Shown here: one piece after another, positions 1-6,036 of the stretch
How the letters are laid out: each line of letters starts with the position of its first letter
Position numbering within the stretch: position 1 is the stretch's first letter
Assembly (NCBI GenBank): GCA_019415505.1
Contig: DXZC01000111.1
Span: forward strand, 1 to 7,076
DNA: 7,076 nucleotides
Direction of reading: 5' to 3'
Source: Peptococcaceae bacterium
GTDB taxonomy: Bacteria; Bacillota; Dehalobacteriia; UBA7702
Made by a program: the position numbers and the translations under genes
Notes under the pieces: model-generated
The model's database searches: none
The model's input: only the letters and a program-made list of their open reading frames with translations
What the model was told of the DNA's origin: nothing

Positions 1-337
1 GTATTGCCAATAGACAAACGCCAACACTGAGCACTATATAGGTTAATCCCTGGCCAATCTTACCGTTTTCCAGTAATTTTATGGCGTCCAGGGAAAAGGT
101 GGAAAAAGTAGTGAAGCCACCGCAAAGCCCGATTGTTAAAAAGAGACTAATTTTAGGGTCAAAATTAGGTAACATAGTTGGTAAATAGCTAAAGCAGCCC
201 AGAAGAAAGGCTCCCGCAAAGTTTACCAAAAGTGTGGTGAAGGGAAAACCATGACTATTAATAGGTATAAAACCGGCAAGATAACGGCATATCGCGCCTA
301 AAAAGCCGCCGCAACCAACGAGAAAACAATTTAACAT
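1..337 (-). CDS. crcB: CrcB/Fluc-family fluoride channel (C-terminus cut by window edge)
   Basis: Only the first 112 codons are present. The protein is a small membrane channel that lets fluoride leave the cytoplasm; Fluc proteins work as dual-topology dimers. Visible family motifs are GGFLGAICRY near residues 10-19 (conserved Arg18), NFAGAFLLG at 39-47 (conserved pore Asn39), and GLCGGFTTFSTFSLD at 70-84, which carries the Thr-Thr-Phe-Ser break of TM3 and the phenylalanines that line the fluoride path. Three hydrophobic segments are visible and a fourth begins at the edge. The ATG lies 2 bases after the TAG stop of the ABC ATPase, so the gene is almost certainly the next cistron of that operon. 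The Shine-Dalgarno site is weak (AAGAAGA inside the end of the ATPase gene), which suggests translational coupling. Many Gram-positives carry two adjacent crcB genes, so a second copy may lie beyond the left edge. The family assignment is secure; the physiological link to the transporter is not. Confidence 0.93.
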   Translation of the reverse strand, partial: MLNCFLVGCGGFLGAICRYLAGFIPINSHGFPFTTLLVNFAGAFLLGCFSYLPTMLPNFDPKISLFLTIGLCGGFTTFSTFSLDAIKLLENGKIGQGLTYIVLSVGVCLLAI

Positions 338-339
338 AA

Positions 340-993
340 CTATTCTTCTTTACTTATTTGCTCTATAAAGCTGATTAACTCTTGGGGCGTTTTTAATTCC
401 CCGGCTGCAAATTGGGCCTCTATTTTTAAAGGCAGCCCTGAGGTTATAAGTATTTGATGATGTAAGATTAAGGCTTCATCTACGTCATGGGTGATTACCA
501 ACGCAGTTTTATTGGCTAACTCCCCTTTTATAACCTCTAATACCATCATTTTAGTTGCCTGATCCAAGCCCCGGCAAGGTTCGTCTAAAAAGTATACGTC
601 CCCTCTATAAGCTAAGGCCCTAGCTATAGCGGCTCTCCGTCGCATCCCGCCGCTTAACTCTCCAGGCAGTTTATGCTCTTCACCGTTTAACCCCACTTTT
701 GCTAAATAGCTGAAAGCAGCCTTTTCACTAACTCCGTGTACTGTAATATTCTTGAGAATATTGTACCACGGTAAAAGCCTATCATCTTGGAACAGCACCG
801 ATGCCCTTACACCTTGGGGCTCTACAACACCTTTATCCGGTTTAAGCAAGCCGGCGGCAATATGCATCAGAGTTGATTTACCGCAGCCGGATCTGCCCAA
901 TATACAAGTGGTGGCTGAGGGCGTAAAAGTATAGGTAAAATCATCTATCACACTGGTATTTCCCAGGGTTTTTTTTATATGCTCTAATTTCAT
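340..993 (-). CDS. ABC transporter ATPase, nitrate/sulfonate/taurine-importer type
   Basis: This is the cytoplasmic ATP-hydrolysing subunit of a three-component importer. All ABC motifs are present in order: Walker A GRSGCGKST (33-41), Q-loop Gln69 in LFQDDRLLPW, signature LSGGM (113-117), Walker B VYFLDEP (133-139) with catalytic Glu138, D-loop region GLD (142-144) and H-loop His169 in ITHDVDEA. The LFQ-D-RLLPW sequence after Walker A is typical of the SsuB/TauB/NrtD group. At 217 residues it is shorter than the usual roughly 250, with a short C-terminal tail. The signature is followed by RRR where most relatives have a Q-R pattern. The ATG overlaps the permease stop as ATGA, so the two are translationally coupled, and a purine-rich GGTGGGAG stretch lies just upstream. 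The substrate cannot be read from this subunit. Confidence 0.95.
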   Translation of the reverse strand: MKLEHIKKTLGNTSVIDDFTYTFTPSATTCILGRSGCGKSTLMHIAAGLLKPDKGVVEPQGVRASVLFQDDRLLPWYNILKNITVHGVSEKAAFSYLAKVGLNGEEHKLPGELSGGMRRRAAIARALAYRGDVYFLDEPCRGLDQATKMMVLEVIKGELANKTALVITHDVDEALILHHQILITSGLPLKIEAQFAAGELKTPQELISFIEQISKEE

Positions 994-1727
994 GCTCCCA
1001 CCGCCTTTCTAGTTAGGAGATGAGATACCATTTTTTCTAAGATAAGGCTTAAAACGATTATTGCTATGGTCCAAGCAAATAATTCTGTGGTATTGAGATA
1101 AATTTTGGAATTATAGATGCCTTTACCAATAGAGTATAGGGGTGTAGCGATGACCTCGGCGGCAATACCCGCCTTCCAAGCCATGCCAATGGACATGGTG
1201 GCGGAAACGGTAAAATACGGCCAGATAGACTGTATAAAAATATGTTTTATTTTGCCGCTAAAATTCATGCCAAAGGCGTCTGCCATTTCTAAAAGGCTGT
1301 GATCGGTATTTTTTATCCCCTGTTGGACATTGCCCCAGACAATAGGCAGTACGATGAGAAAAGACGTAAACACCGGCACGATGCCTTTGTTGAGCCAAAC
1401 AAGGGCTAATACGATAAAAGAGGCCACTGGGGTGGACTTTATCACAGATAGCAAAGGTGTAAAAAAAGCCTGAGCCAAACTGTAAGCCGATGTTATTATG
1501 GCCATAATTATACCAACAAATATGCCTAAGCATAAACCTAGTAACACCCGGCCCATGGAAAAGACAATAGATTGCCAAAACGCAAATTCGCCGCATAGGG
1601 CAATCAACTGCCTGATTGTGGCAGCTGGCGAGGGTAAGAGAACCTCTAAGCCCACAATTAAGTGCAGCGCCTCCCAGATACCCAACCATAGCAATGCTAT
1701 TATCAGTGGTTTTACAATTCGCCTCAT
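990..1727 (-). CDS. ABC transporter permease, SsuC/TauC-like (BPD_transp_1)
   Basis: This is the integral-membrane subunit that forms the translocation path for the importer. It has about 245 residues with roughly six hydrophobic segments: an N-terminal one (about 8-27), then segments near 60-80, 92-112, 116-134, a weak one near 170-190, and a last one near 215-235. The cytoplasmic EAA-like coupling loop is EMADAFG (147-153), followed by the expected Pro170; this is where the ATPase docks. LLPSPAAT near residue 30 is a common early motif of the nitrate/sulfonate/taurine permease group. I chose the ATG at 1727, which has a weak GGG about 8 bases upstream. A GTG at 1733 in the same frame would add two residues and cannot be excluded. 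The gene follows the binding-protein stop after only 20-odd bases and overlaps the ATPase start by 4 bases. The substrate is unknown. Confidence 0.93.
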   Translation of the reverse strand: MRRIVKPLIIALLWLGIWEALHLIVGLEVLLPSPAATIRQLIALCGEFAFWQSIVFSMGRVLLGLCLGIFVGIIMAIITSAYSLAQAFFTPLLSVIKSTPVASFIVLALVWLNKGIVPVFTSFLIVLPIVWGNVQQGIKNTDHSLLEMADAFGMNFSGKIKHIFIQSIWPYFTVSATMSIGMAWKAGIAAEVIATPLYSIGKGIYNSKIYLNTTELFAWTIAIIVLSLILEKMVSHLLTRKAVGA

Positions 1728-1753
1728 TTTCACAGCCCAATCACATCAACAAT

Positions 1754-2731
1754 TTAGTAGCTTAGCAAGTAAAAGTTATCATCAGGCATAGCTCCCCCGA
1801 CGCTTTGCGGGTTAGCTGTGAAGATAACATCATAAAAGCTTTCCATGGCGGTTTTCATTTCCTCACCCTCTATAAAAACAATGTTACAGTTAGGAATAGC
1901 CTTTTCAGCAACAGCATCTTTGATTATATCGTAGGCTTCCATATCCGCTGCCGCCGCCTGGGGCTGGTCATTAACATACGCGGTGGAATCCGCATAGGCG
2001 CTCATGAAGTCAGCCAAAGCCGCGGGATTTTCCTCGACTAAAGACTTCTGAACTACCAGACAGCCCATGGCTAATTGTCCGGCTCCGGCCTTTTCCCATT
2101 CCTCTGTGAGGTTCAAGGCCACCCGAAAATCGGGGTCAGCAGTTAGCAGCGAGGTAACGTAAGGTTCCGGTAACACTACTACATCATATTCGCCAGCTTG
2201 GGCTTGGGCTGCCACTTCGGAATGCTCCGCAGCGTATTCCACCACAATATTTTCATCCAGATAGAGTCCGTTTTCTTCCAGAATGTAGTTGAGTACATAT
2301 TCCGAGGTGGTTCCCTGGCCAGCAGAGAGCAAGGTTTTGCCGGACAAATCAGCCGCGGTATTTATGGTTTCGCCTTTTTCTAAAACATAGAGAACCCCCA
2401 AGGTATTTAGAGCTGCAACCTGTATGGCCCCCTCGGTTTTTTGATAGAGGACCGCTGCCAAGTTGGTAGGAACAGCAGCAATATCCGTATCGCCTGAAAC
2501 GATACTGCCGACTATGTCATCGGGAGAGGCTGCCAGCTCAAAATTATAGGAACCGTTATTGTTCTTCATAACTTCCACCATGCCCATGCCGGTGGGTCCC
2601 TTTAAAGCCGCTATGTTGATAGACTTATCCGTGTTCTGCGGTGCTGCCGTATCCTCCTCTGTACCACAAGAAGCTAATAACGGCAGCAAGATTAAGGCTA
2701 ATACAAGTAAAAATAAGCTTTTCTTTTTCAT
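1754..2731 (-). CDS. ABC transporter solute-binding lipoprotein (NMT1/SsuA-like, TM0202-type)
   Basis: This 325-residue protein is the extracellular, membrane-anchored receptor of the importer. It begins with a lipoprotein signal: MKKK, a hydrophobic core (5-19), then the lipobox LASC with the lipidated cysteine at Cys22, followed by a charged, flexible linker. The mature part starts INIAALKGPTGMGM (38-51). That GPTGMGM motif and the later GKTLLSAGQGTTSEY stretch are, to my recollection, typical of the uncharacterised TM0202-like group of periplasmic-binding-protein type 2 folds. The group is related to the nitrate/sulfonate/thiamine-precursor receptors. The longest frame begins at a TTG at 2746, but that codon lies just before the Shine-Dalgarno AGGTGG (2738-2743). 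The ATG at 2731, 6 bases after that site, is the sensible start and gives a normal signal peptide. It is the first gene of the operon that continues into permease, ATPase and crcB. The ligand is not predictable from sequence. Confidence 0.93.
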   Translation of the reverse strand: MKKKSLFLLVLALILLPLLASCGTEEDTAAPQNTDKSINIAALKGPTGMGMVEVMKNNNGSYNFELAASPDDIVGSIVSGDTDIAAVPTNLAAVLYQKTEGAIQVAALNTLGVLYVLEKGETINTAADLSGKTLLSAGQGTTSEYVLNYILEENGLYLDENIVVEYAAEHSEVAAQAQAGEYDVVVLPEPYVTSLLTADPDFRVALNLTEEWEKAGAGQLAMGCLVVQKSLVEENPAALADFMSAYADSTAYVNDQPQAAAADMEAYDIIKDAVAEKAIPNCNIVFIEGEEMKTAMESFYDVIFTANPQSVGGAMPDDNFYLLSY

Positions 2732-2737
2732 AAATTT

Positions 2738-2743
2738 CCACCT
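2738..2743 (-). promoter_or_regulatory. Shine-Dalgarno site that fixes the binding-protein start
   Basis: AGGTGG on the minus strand lies 6 bases before the ATG at 2731. It nearly abuts the upstream in-frame TTG (2746-2744), so that TTG is not a plausible start. Confidence 0.8.
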
Positions 2744-2808
2744 CAACTTTAAAATTGCATTATATAATTCTCCATTAGTTATAGCTAAGATTTAGCACTA
2801 TAATTCAG

Positions 2809-2837
2809 ATTCTACAGTGAGATCAATAATCTGTCAA
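2809..2837 (-). promoter_or_regulatory. Sigma-A promoter of the ABC-crcB operon
   Basis: On the minus strand a perfect -35 TTGACA (2837-2832) is separated by exactly 17 bases from a -10 TAGAAT (2814-2809), one mismatch from consensus. Transcription would start near 2802, leaving a leader of about 70 bases before the binding-protein ATG. I see no riboswitch-like structure in that leader. The -35 box begins directly after the T-run of the DUF1540 terminator, so termination and initiation are packed together. Confidence 0.75.
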
Positions 2838-2870
2838 TAAAAAAGCAGAGACTTTTTGCAGTCTCTGCTT
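2837..2870 (-). terminator. Rho-independent terminator of the DUF1540 gene
   Basis: A perfect 10-bp inverted repeat (AAGCAGAGAC at 2843-2852 and GTCTCTGCTT at 2861-2870) encloses an 8-base loop. Read on the minus strand the hairpin is followed by a run of T ending about 2839, as expected for a terminator of the gene at 2900-3052. On the plus strand the T-tract after the hairpin is interrupted and there is no gene to terminate, so the minus orientation is preferred. Confidence 0.85.
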
Positions 2871-2899
2871 TCTGCTTTTTTGCTTTTTAGCTTTTTTAC

Positions 2900-3052
2900 T
2901 TATTTTCTCAATTCAAATTGTTTGCAGGCGGTATCATCAGTGGTGCAGGCTTCTGCTTGGCAGCCCTGGGTGATGATAGTGATTTCTTTGGCGGAACAAG
3001 CTTTAGCATGGTTAAATTTGCATGCTTCAGCGTAGCAGATTAAATTATCCAT
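2900..3052 (-). CDS. DUF1540-domain cysteine-rich small protein
   Basis: This is a 50-residue protein with six cysteines spaced C6-x4-C11-x7-C19-x11-C31-x4-C36-x6-C43. The first half, C-x4-C-x-FN-x4-C-x-A-x2-I-x-I, and the ending T-x-C-x2-F match the DUF1540 pattern, a family common in Clostridia and Bacilli. Its function is not established; the cysteine spacing suggests metal binding, which is inference. There is no signal peptide or membrane segment, so it is probably cytoplasmic. The start is well supported: a strong AAAGGAG (3061-3067) sits 8 bases before the ATG. A terminator follows (2837-2870), so it is a single-gene transcript, divergent from nth. Products this short are easily missed by length-filtered gene finding. 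Confidence 0.88.
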   Translation of the reverse strand: MDNLICYAEACKFNHAKACSAKEITIITQGCQAEACTTDDTACKQFELRK

Positions 3053-3081
3053 TGTTTCATCTCCTTTCAGTTGATGTTTTT

Positions 3082-3087
3082 ATTATA
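3082..3087 (-). promoter_or_regulatory. Candidate -10 box for the DUF1540 gene
   Basis: A perfect TATAAT on the minus strand would give a start near 3075 and a leader of about 23 bases ending in the strong Shine-Dalgarno site. No good -35 hexamer lies at 16-18 bases; the nearest, TTGAAA, is 23 bases away. The call therefore rests on the -10 box and the spacing to the gene. Confidence 0.4.
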
Positions 3088-3109
3088 CCCGTTTTCATAA
3101 AATATAATC

Positions 3110-3138
3110 TTTTCAAGTTACGTAAAATAAGGTATAAT
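3110..3138 (+). promoter_or_regulatory. Candidate promoter of nth, giving a leaderless or near-leaderless mRNA
   Basis: A -10 TATAAT (3133-3138) lies 17 bases after TTTTCA (3110-3115), which matches the -35 consensus at four of six positions. The -10 box ends only 6 bases before the nth ATG at 3145, so the predicted first base of the transcript falls on or next to the start codon. A second TATAAT at 3103-3108 exists but lacks a good -35 box. Confidence 0.5.
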
Positions 3139-3144
3139 TTTCTC

Positions 3145-3783
3145 ATGGTTAAAATAAGTAAAAAAACAAAAAATAACAAAATAATTTTAGAAAAACTAGC
3201 GGCAGCTTATCCAGACGCTAAGCCAGCCCTGGAATTTAAGAGCGCTTATGAGCTATTGGTAGCGGTGTTACTATCGGCCCAATGTACAGACCAACGGGTA
3301 AATATAGTTACCAAGGAGTTATTTCAAGTAGCGCCGGACCCCCAAAGTATGGTGGAGTTAGGCGAGGACGCTATAAGAGGCATAATTAAATCCTGTGGTT
3401 TGTATAAAAACAAGGCTAAAAATATATTTAGCCTTAGTAAAATACTAATGGAAAAATATGACGGACAAGTACCGTCCCAGCGGGAAGACCTAGAGTCACT
3501 GCCTGGAATTGGCCGTAAAAGCGCCAATGTAGTTATGAACGTATGCTTCGGCATACCGGCAATAGCTGTTGATACCCATGTTTTTCGGGTTAGCCGCCGT
3601 TTAGGCTTGTCCGCAGGGAAGGATGTCTTAGCTGTAGAAAAAGACCTTATGGCCGCTATTCCCCCGGAAGATTGGGGCAGCGCCCACCACTGGCTAATCT
3701 TTCATGGGCGAAGAGTGTGTAAGGCGCAAAAACCCCAATGTGATAATTGCCCTTTGGCTGAGGTTTGCCCAAAGCTTATATAA
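3145..3783 (+). CDS. nth: Endonuclease III, base-excision DNA glycosylase/AP lyase
   Basis: This enzyme removes oxidised pyrimidines from DNA and nicks the resulting abasic site. The 212-residue protein contains the helix-hairpin-helix LPGIGRKSANVV (119-130) with catalytic Lys125, and VDTHVFRV (142-149) with catalytic Asp143. The C-terminal 4Fe-4S cluster motif is C192-x6-C199-x2-C202-x5-C208. The early LLSAQCTD (42-49) is also typical. The length matches E. coli Nth (211). An in-frame ATG at 3022 would add 41 residues with no family resemblance and would overlap the start and ribosome binding site of the divergent DUF1540 gene, so I reject it. The chosen ATG has no good Shine-Dalgarno site, only AAGG 12 bases upstream, which fits the leaderless promoter described separately. 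speE follows after 35 bases with no terminator, so read-through into the polyamine genes is likely. Confidence 0.97.
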   Translation: MVKISKKTKNNKIILEKLAAAYPDAKPALEFKSAYELLVAVLLSAQCTDQRVNIVTKELFQVAPDPQSMVELGEDAIRGIIKSCGLYKNKAKNIFSLSKILMEKYDGQVPSQREDLESLPGIGRKSANVVMNVCFGIPAIAVDTHVFRVSRRLGLSAGKDVLAVEKDLMAAIPPEDWGSAHHWLIFHGRRVCKAQKPQCDNCPLAEVCPKLI

Positions 3784-3818
3784 AATAATAAAGAAATATT
3801 TATTAAAAGGAGAAAAAT

Positions 3819-4655
3819 ATGGACGGACTTTGGTATACTGAAAACTGGATTCCCGGCATAAACATTAGTTTAAAGGTAAAGACAAAACTCTATGAGGAGC
3901 AAACCCCCTTCCAGTTTTTGGAAGTAGTTGATACGGAAGTGTGGGGTAAAGCTTTATTCCTGGATCGCTGCATTATGACAACTGACAGAGATGAGTTTGT
4001 TTACCACGAGATGATTACCCATGTGGTAATGAACGCCCATAAAGAACCGAAGAAGGTATTAGTTGTGGGTGGTGGCGACGGCGGTGTGATTCGGGAGGTT
4101 ATTAAGCACCCCTCTGTGGAGAAGGCTGTATTATGTGAAATAGACGAAGCTGTGGTGCGGGTCAGCAAAAAATTCTTTCCAGCCATTGCCGGAAAACTTG
4201 ACGACCCCAAAGTAGAGGTATTATATGCTGACGGTGTTAAGCACATCAAAGAACATACCAATTATTATGATGTGATTATTGTGGATTCTACCGATCCCGT
4301 CGGTCCGGCAGTAGGGCTCTTCCAGAGGGAGTTTTATCAATGTGTTTACGATGCTTTAAAAGACGACGGCATCTTTGTAGCTCAGACAGAATCTCCCTTT
4401 GTCTATCCTGATATTGTGCCTGGTATATACCGGGATATCGAGAGCATATTTCCTTTAACTAGGTTATATACTGCGCATATTCCAACTTACCCTGGCAGTA
4501 TGTGGGGGTTTACTATGGGTTCTAAAAAGTATGATCCCCTGGCCTTAAATAAGGAAGACCTACTGACAACTGATACTAAATACTACAGCAAAGATATGCA
4601 CTTTTCAGCTTTCACCCTTCCGCCCTTCATTAAGGAGTTGATTGGAGGCAAGTAA
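3819..4655 (+). CDS. speE: Spermidine synthase (putrescine aminopropyltransferase)
   Basis: This cytosolic enzyme transfers an aminopropyl group from decarboxylated S-adenosylmethionine to putrescine, giving spermidine and methylthioadenosine. The 278-residue protein closely resembles B. subtilis SpeE (about 276) along its whole length. Features are the N-terminal LWYTE beta domain, DEFVYHEM (58-65), the nucleotide-binding GGGDGG (84-89), the acidic EID (107-109) that holds the donor, YADG (136-139), and DSTDPVGPA (156-164) with catalytic Asp156 and amine-binding Asp159. IPTYPGSMWGFT near the C-terminus is also conserved. A strong AAAAGGAG (3805-3812) sits 6 bases before the ATG. It is 35 bases after nth and directly abuts the arginase-family gene, so speE and that gene form one translational unit. 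No catalytic residue is missing. Confidence 0.97.
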   Translation: MDGLWYTENWIPGINISLKVKTKLYEEQTPFQFLEVVDTEVWGKALFLDRCIMTTDRDEFVYHEMITHVVMNAHKEPKKVLVVGGGDGGVIREVIKHPSVEKAVLCEIDEAVVRVSKKFFPAIAGKLDDPKVEVLYADGVKHIKEHTNYYDVIIVDSTDPVGPAVGLFQREFYQCVYDALKDDGIFVAQTESPFVYPDIVPGIYRDIESIFPLTRLYTAHIPTYPGSMWGFTMGSKKYDPLALNKEDLLTTDTKYYSKDMHFSAFTLPPFIKELIGGK

Positions 4656-5528
4656 ATGGCAGGCAGACTGAGATTTCTCGGTTGCAATAAGAGTTTGGCT
4701 GAAGCCAGGGCGGTTTTTTGCGGCACCTGGCTCAGCGGTGACAATGAAGGTGACAAGGAAAAGAAACAGGAACATGCGCCGGATATAATTAGGGCTTATT
4801 CCCGCCATATTGACGACTACCATATAATTACAGGGAAAAACATTTCCGCAATGGCTCTCCACGATATAGGCAATGTGCCTGTACCTGTTAAGGAGGACCA
4901 TGCGGATTTTTCTCCTTTAATGGACCAAGCACGTACCATCCTAGACGCCAATAAACTCCTTTTTACCGTGGGCGAGGACCGGGAAATATCTTACGCTCTG
5001 ATTAAGGCCGCCCAGGAGAAATACAAAAATCTCAAAGTTGTCACTATTGACGCCCACCACGGCAGGGAAACAGCGGAGAAAAAAAATATCACGGCTGAAA
5101 ACTATCTAAGTCATTGCATAAATGAATTTTTAGCGCCAGAAAATATTTTACAGCTAGGTATACGGTGTGGCAGTAAGGAAAGCTATGAAAGTGGCGTCCG
5201 TAAACACCGTCATTTACCGCCTAGAGTGAAGCGGGGGGTGATTGAGCGGTTGCCGCGCCTGTACCACTTTCCTGTGTATTTAACCATAGATTTAGATGTA
5301 ATTGAACCTTGTTTTGCGCCTGGCATCAAATACCCTATTCCCGGCGGTATAAGCGTACCGGAACTGATAGAAGCCATTCGCTATTTTGAAAGCGTATCCA
5401 TAATAGGCGCCGACATCATGGGTATTAATTTACAAAATGATGTTACAGATATTACTTCAGCCCTTGTTTGCGCCTTAGCAAAAGAATGTTATATATATTT
5501 TTTAGCAAATAATCAATATACCACTTGA
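4656..5528 (+). CDS. Divergent arginase/agmatinase-family protein in the speB position
   Basis: Canonical SpeB hydrolyses agmatine to putrescine and urea with a two-manganese centre. This 290-residue protein has the family's length and order, starts flush after the speE stop, and has a good GGAGG (4644-4648) 7 bases upstream, so it is surely expressed with speE. Retained features are DAH (132-134), LSH (151-153, the usual proton-shuttle His region), TIDLDVIEP (210-218) with Asp212 and Asp214, and FAPG-PIPGG (220-231). Three key residues differ. The G-G-(E/D)-H box is GEDR (106-109), putting Arg109 in place of the metal-binding His. DAHxD is DAHHG, with Gly136 for Asp. The DIxE motif is DIMG (253-256), with Gly256 for the guanidinium-binding Glu. 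The N-terminal substrate loop is also poorly conserved. By family structure, one metal site would be lost and the other kept. The gene is intact, with no frameshift. It may be a single-metal hydrolase, a regulator, or a degenerate agmatinase; an automatic speB label would be unsafe. Confidence 0.85.
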   Translation: MAGRLRFLGCNKSLAEARAVFCGTWLSGDNEGDKEKKQEHAPDIIRAYSRHIDDYHIITGKNISAMALHDIGNVPVPVKEDHADFSPLMDQARTILDANKLLFTVGEDREISYALIKAAQEKYKNLKVVTIDAHHGRETAEKKNITAENYLSHCINEFLAPENILQLGIRCGSKESYESGVRKHRHLPPRVKRGVIERLPRLYHFPVYLTIDLDVIEPCFAPGIKYPIPGGISVPELIEAIRYFESVSIIGADIMGINLQNDVTDITSALVCALAKECYIYFLANNQYTT

Positions 5529-5553
5529 CAAATGCGGAGGTCTTTAATATAAT
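5525..5553 (+). promoter_or_regulatory. Perfect-consensus promoter P1 upstream of the tRNA cluster
   Basis: TTGACA (5525-5530), exactly 17 bases, then TATAAT (5548-5553): a full match to the sigma-A consensus. The -35 box overlaps the TGA stop codon of the preceding gene. Transcription would start near 5560 and run through the second promoter into the tRNA genes. Confidence 0.8.
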
Positions 5554-5617
5554 AAACAAGTCCTCAATCGAGGGGTGATAAGTGGGCTAATTCACTTAAA
5601 AAAGATAAAAAAAAGTG

Positions 5618-5646
5618 TTGACAAAGGCTTGGAGATATGGTATTAT
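5618..5646 (+). promoter_or_regulatory. Promoter P2 of the tRNA cluster
   Basis: TTGACA (5618-5623), exactly 17 bases, then TATTAT (5641-5646), one mismatch from consensus. Transcription would start near 5653, about 15 bases before tRNA-Val. Tandem strong promoters are usual for stable RNA operons in Firmicutes. Confidence 0.85.
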
Positions 5647-5667
5647 TTTTCTTGCAGTTAACATTTC

Positions 5668-5743
<76 letters not shown>

Positions 5744-5748
5744 TATGC

Positions 5749-5826
5749 GGCGCAGTAGTTCAGTTGGTTTAGAATGCCAGCCTGTCACGCTGGAGGTCGT
5801 GGGTTCGAGCCCCATCTGCGTCGCCA
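5749..5826 (+). tRNA. tRNA-Asp (anticodon GTC)
   Basis: This is a 78-base gene. The acceptor GGCGCAG pairs with CTGCGTC (one G-U), the anticodon stem CCAGC/GCTGG closes loop CTGTCAC, and the T stem GTGGG/CCCAT carries TTCGAGC. Discriminator G73, an identity element for aspartate, and CCA are encoded. It starts 5 bases after the valine gene. Confidence 0.97.
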
Positions 5827-5829
5827 AAT

Positions 5830-5905
<76 letters not shown>

Positions 5906-5920
5906 ATAATAGTCAAATAT

Positions 5921-5995
<75 letters not shown>

Positions 5996-6000
5996 TAAAC

Positions 6001-6036
6001 AATCCTGTACAGATAATGTGCAGGATTATTTTTTTG
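6001..6036 (+). terminator. Rho-independent terminator of the tRNA operon
   Basis: AATCCTGTAC (6001-6010) pairs with GTGCAGGATT (6018-6027) over 10 bp with one G-U, enclosing a 7-base loop. It is followed by a seven-T run (6029-6035). It sits 5 bases after the last tRNA. Confidence 0.92.

Noticed and set aside
1258..1740. 160-codon open frame on the minus strand overlapping the permease
   Set aside because: It is a different-frame shadow of the clearly coding permease, with no domain features and no ribosome binding site.
2732..2802. Fluoride riboswitch in the leader of the ABC-crcB operon
   Set aside because: I could not find the expected conserved pseudoknot segments in this short, AT-rich leader; a covariance-model scan would settle it.
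3022..3144. In-frame N-terminal extension of nth from the ATG at 3022
   Set aside because: The extra 41 residues do not resemble endonuclease III, the length already matches the family from 3145, and the stretch overlaps the start and ribosome binding site of the divergent DUF1540 gene.
3784..3818. TAATAAA/TTTATTA inverted repeat between nth and speE as a terminator
   Set aside because: The stem is only A-T pairs, 7 bp, with no T-run after it; it is too weak to terminate.
4605..4901. Minus-strand open frame across the speE/arginase-family junction
   Set aside because: It lies antisense to two well-supported genes and has no recognisable protein features.
5560..5610. Short inverted repeats (CCTC/GAGG and AAGTG/CACTT) as a terminator of the arginase-family gene
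   Set aside because: Stems of 4-5 bp are followed by A-runs rather than T-runs on the plus strand.
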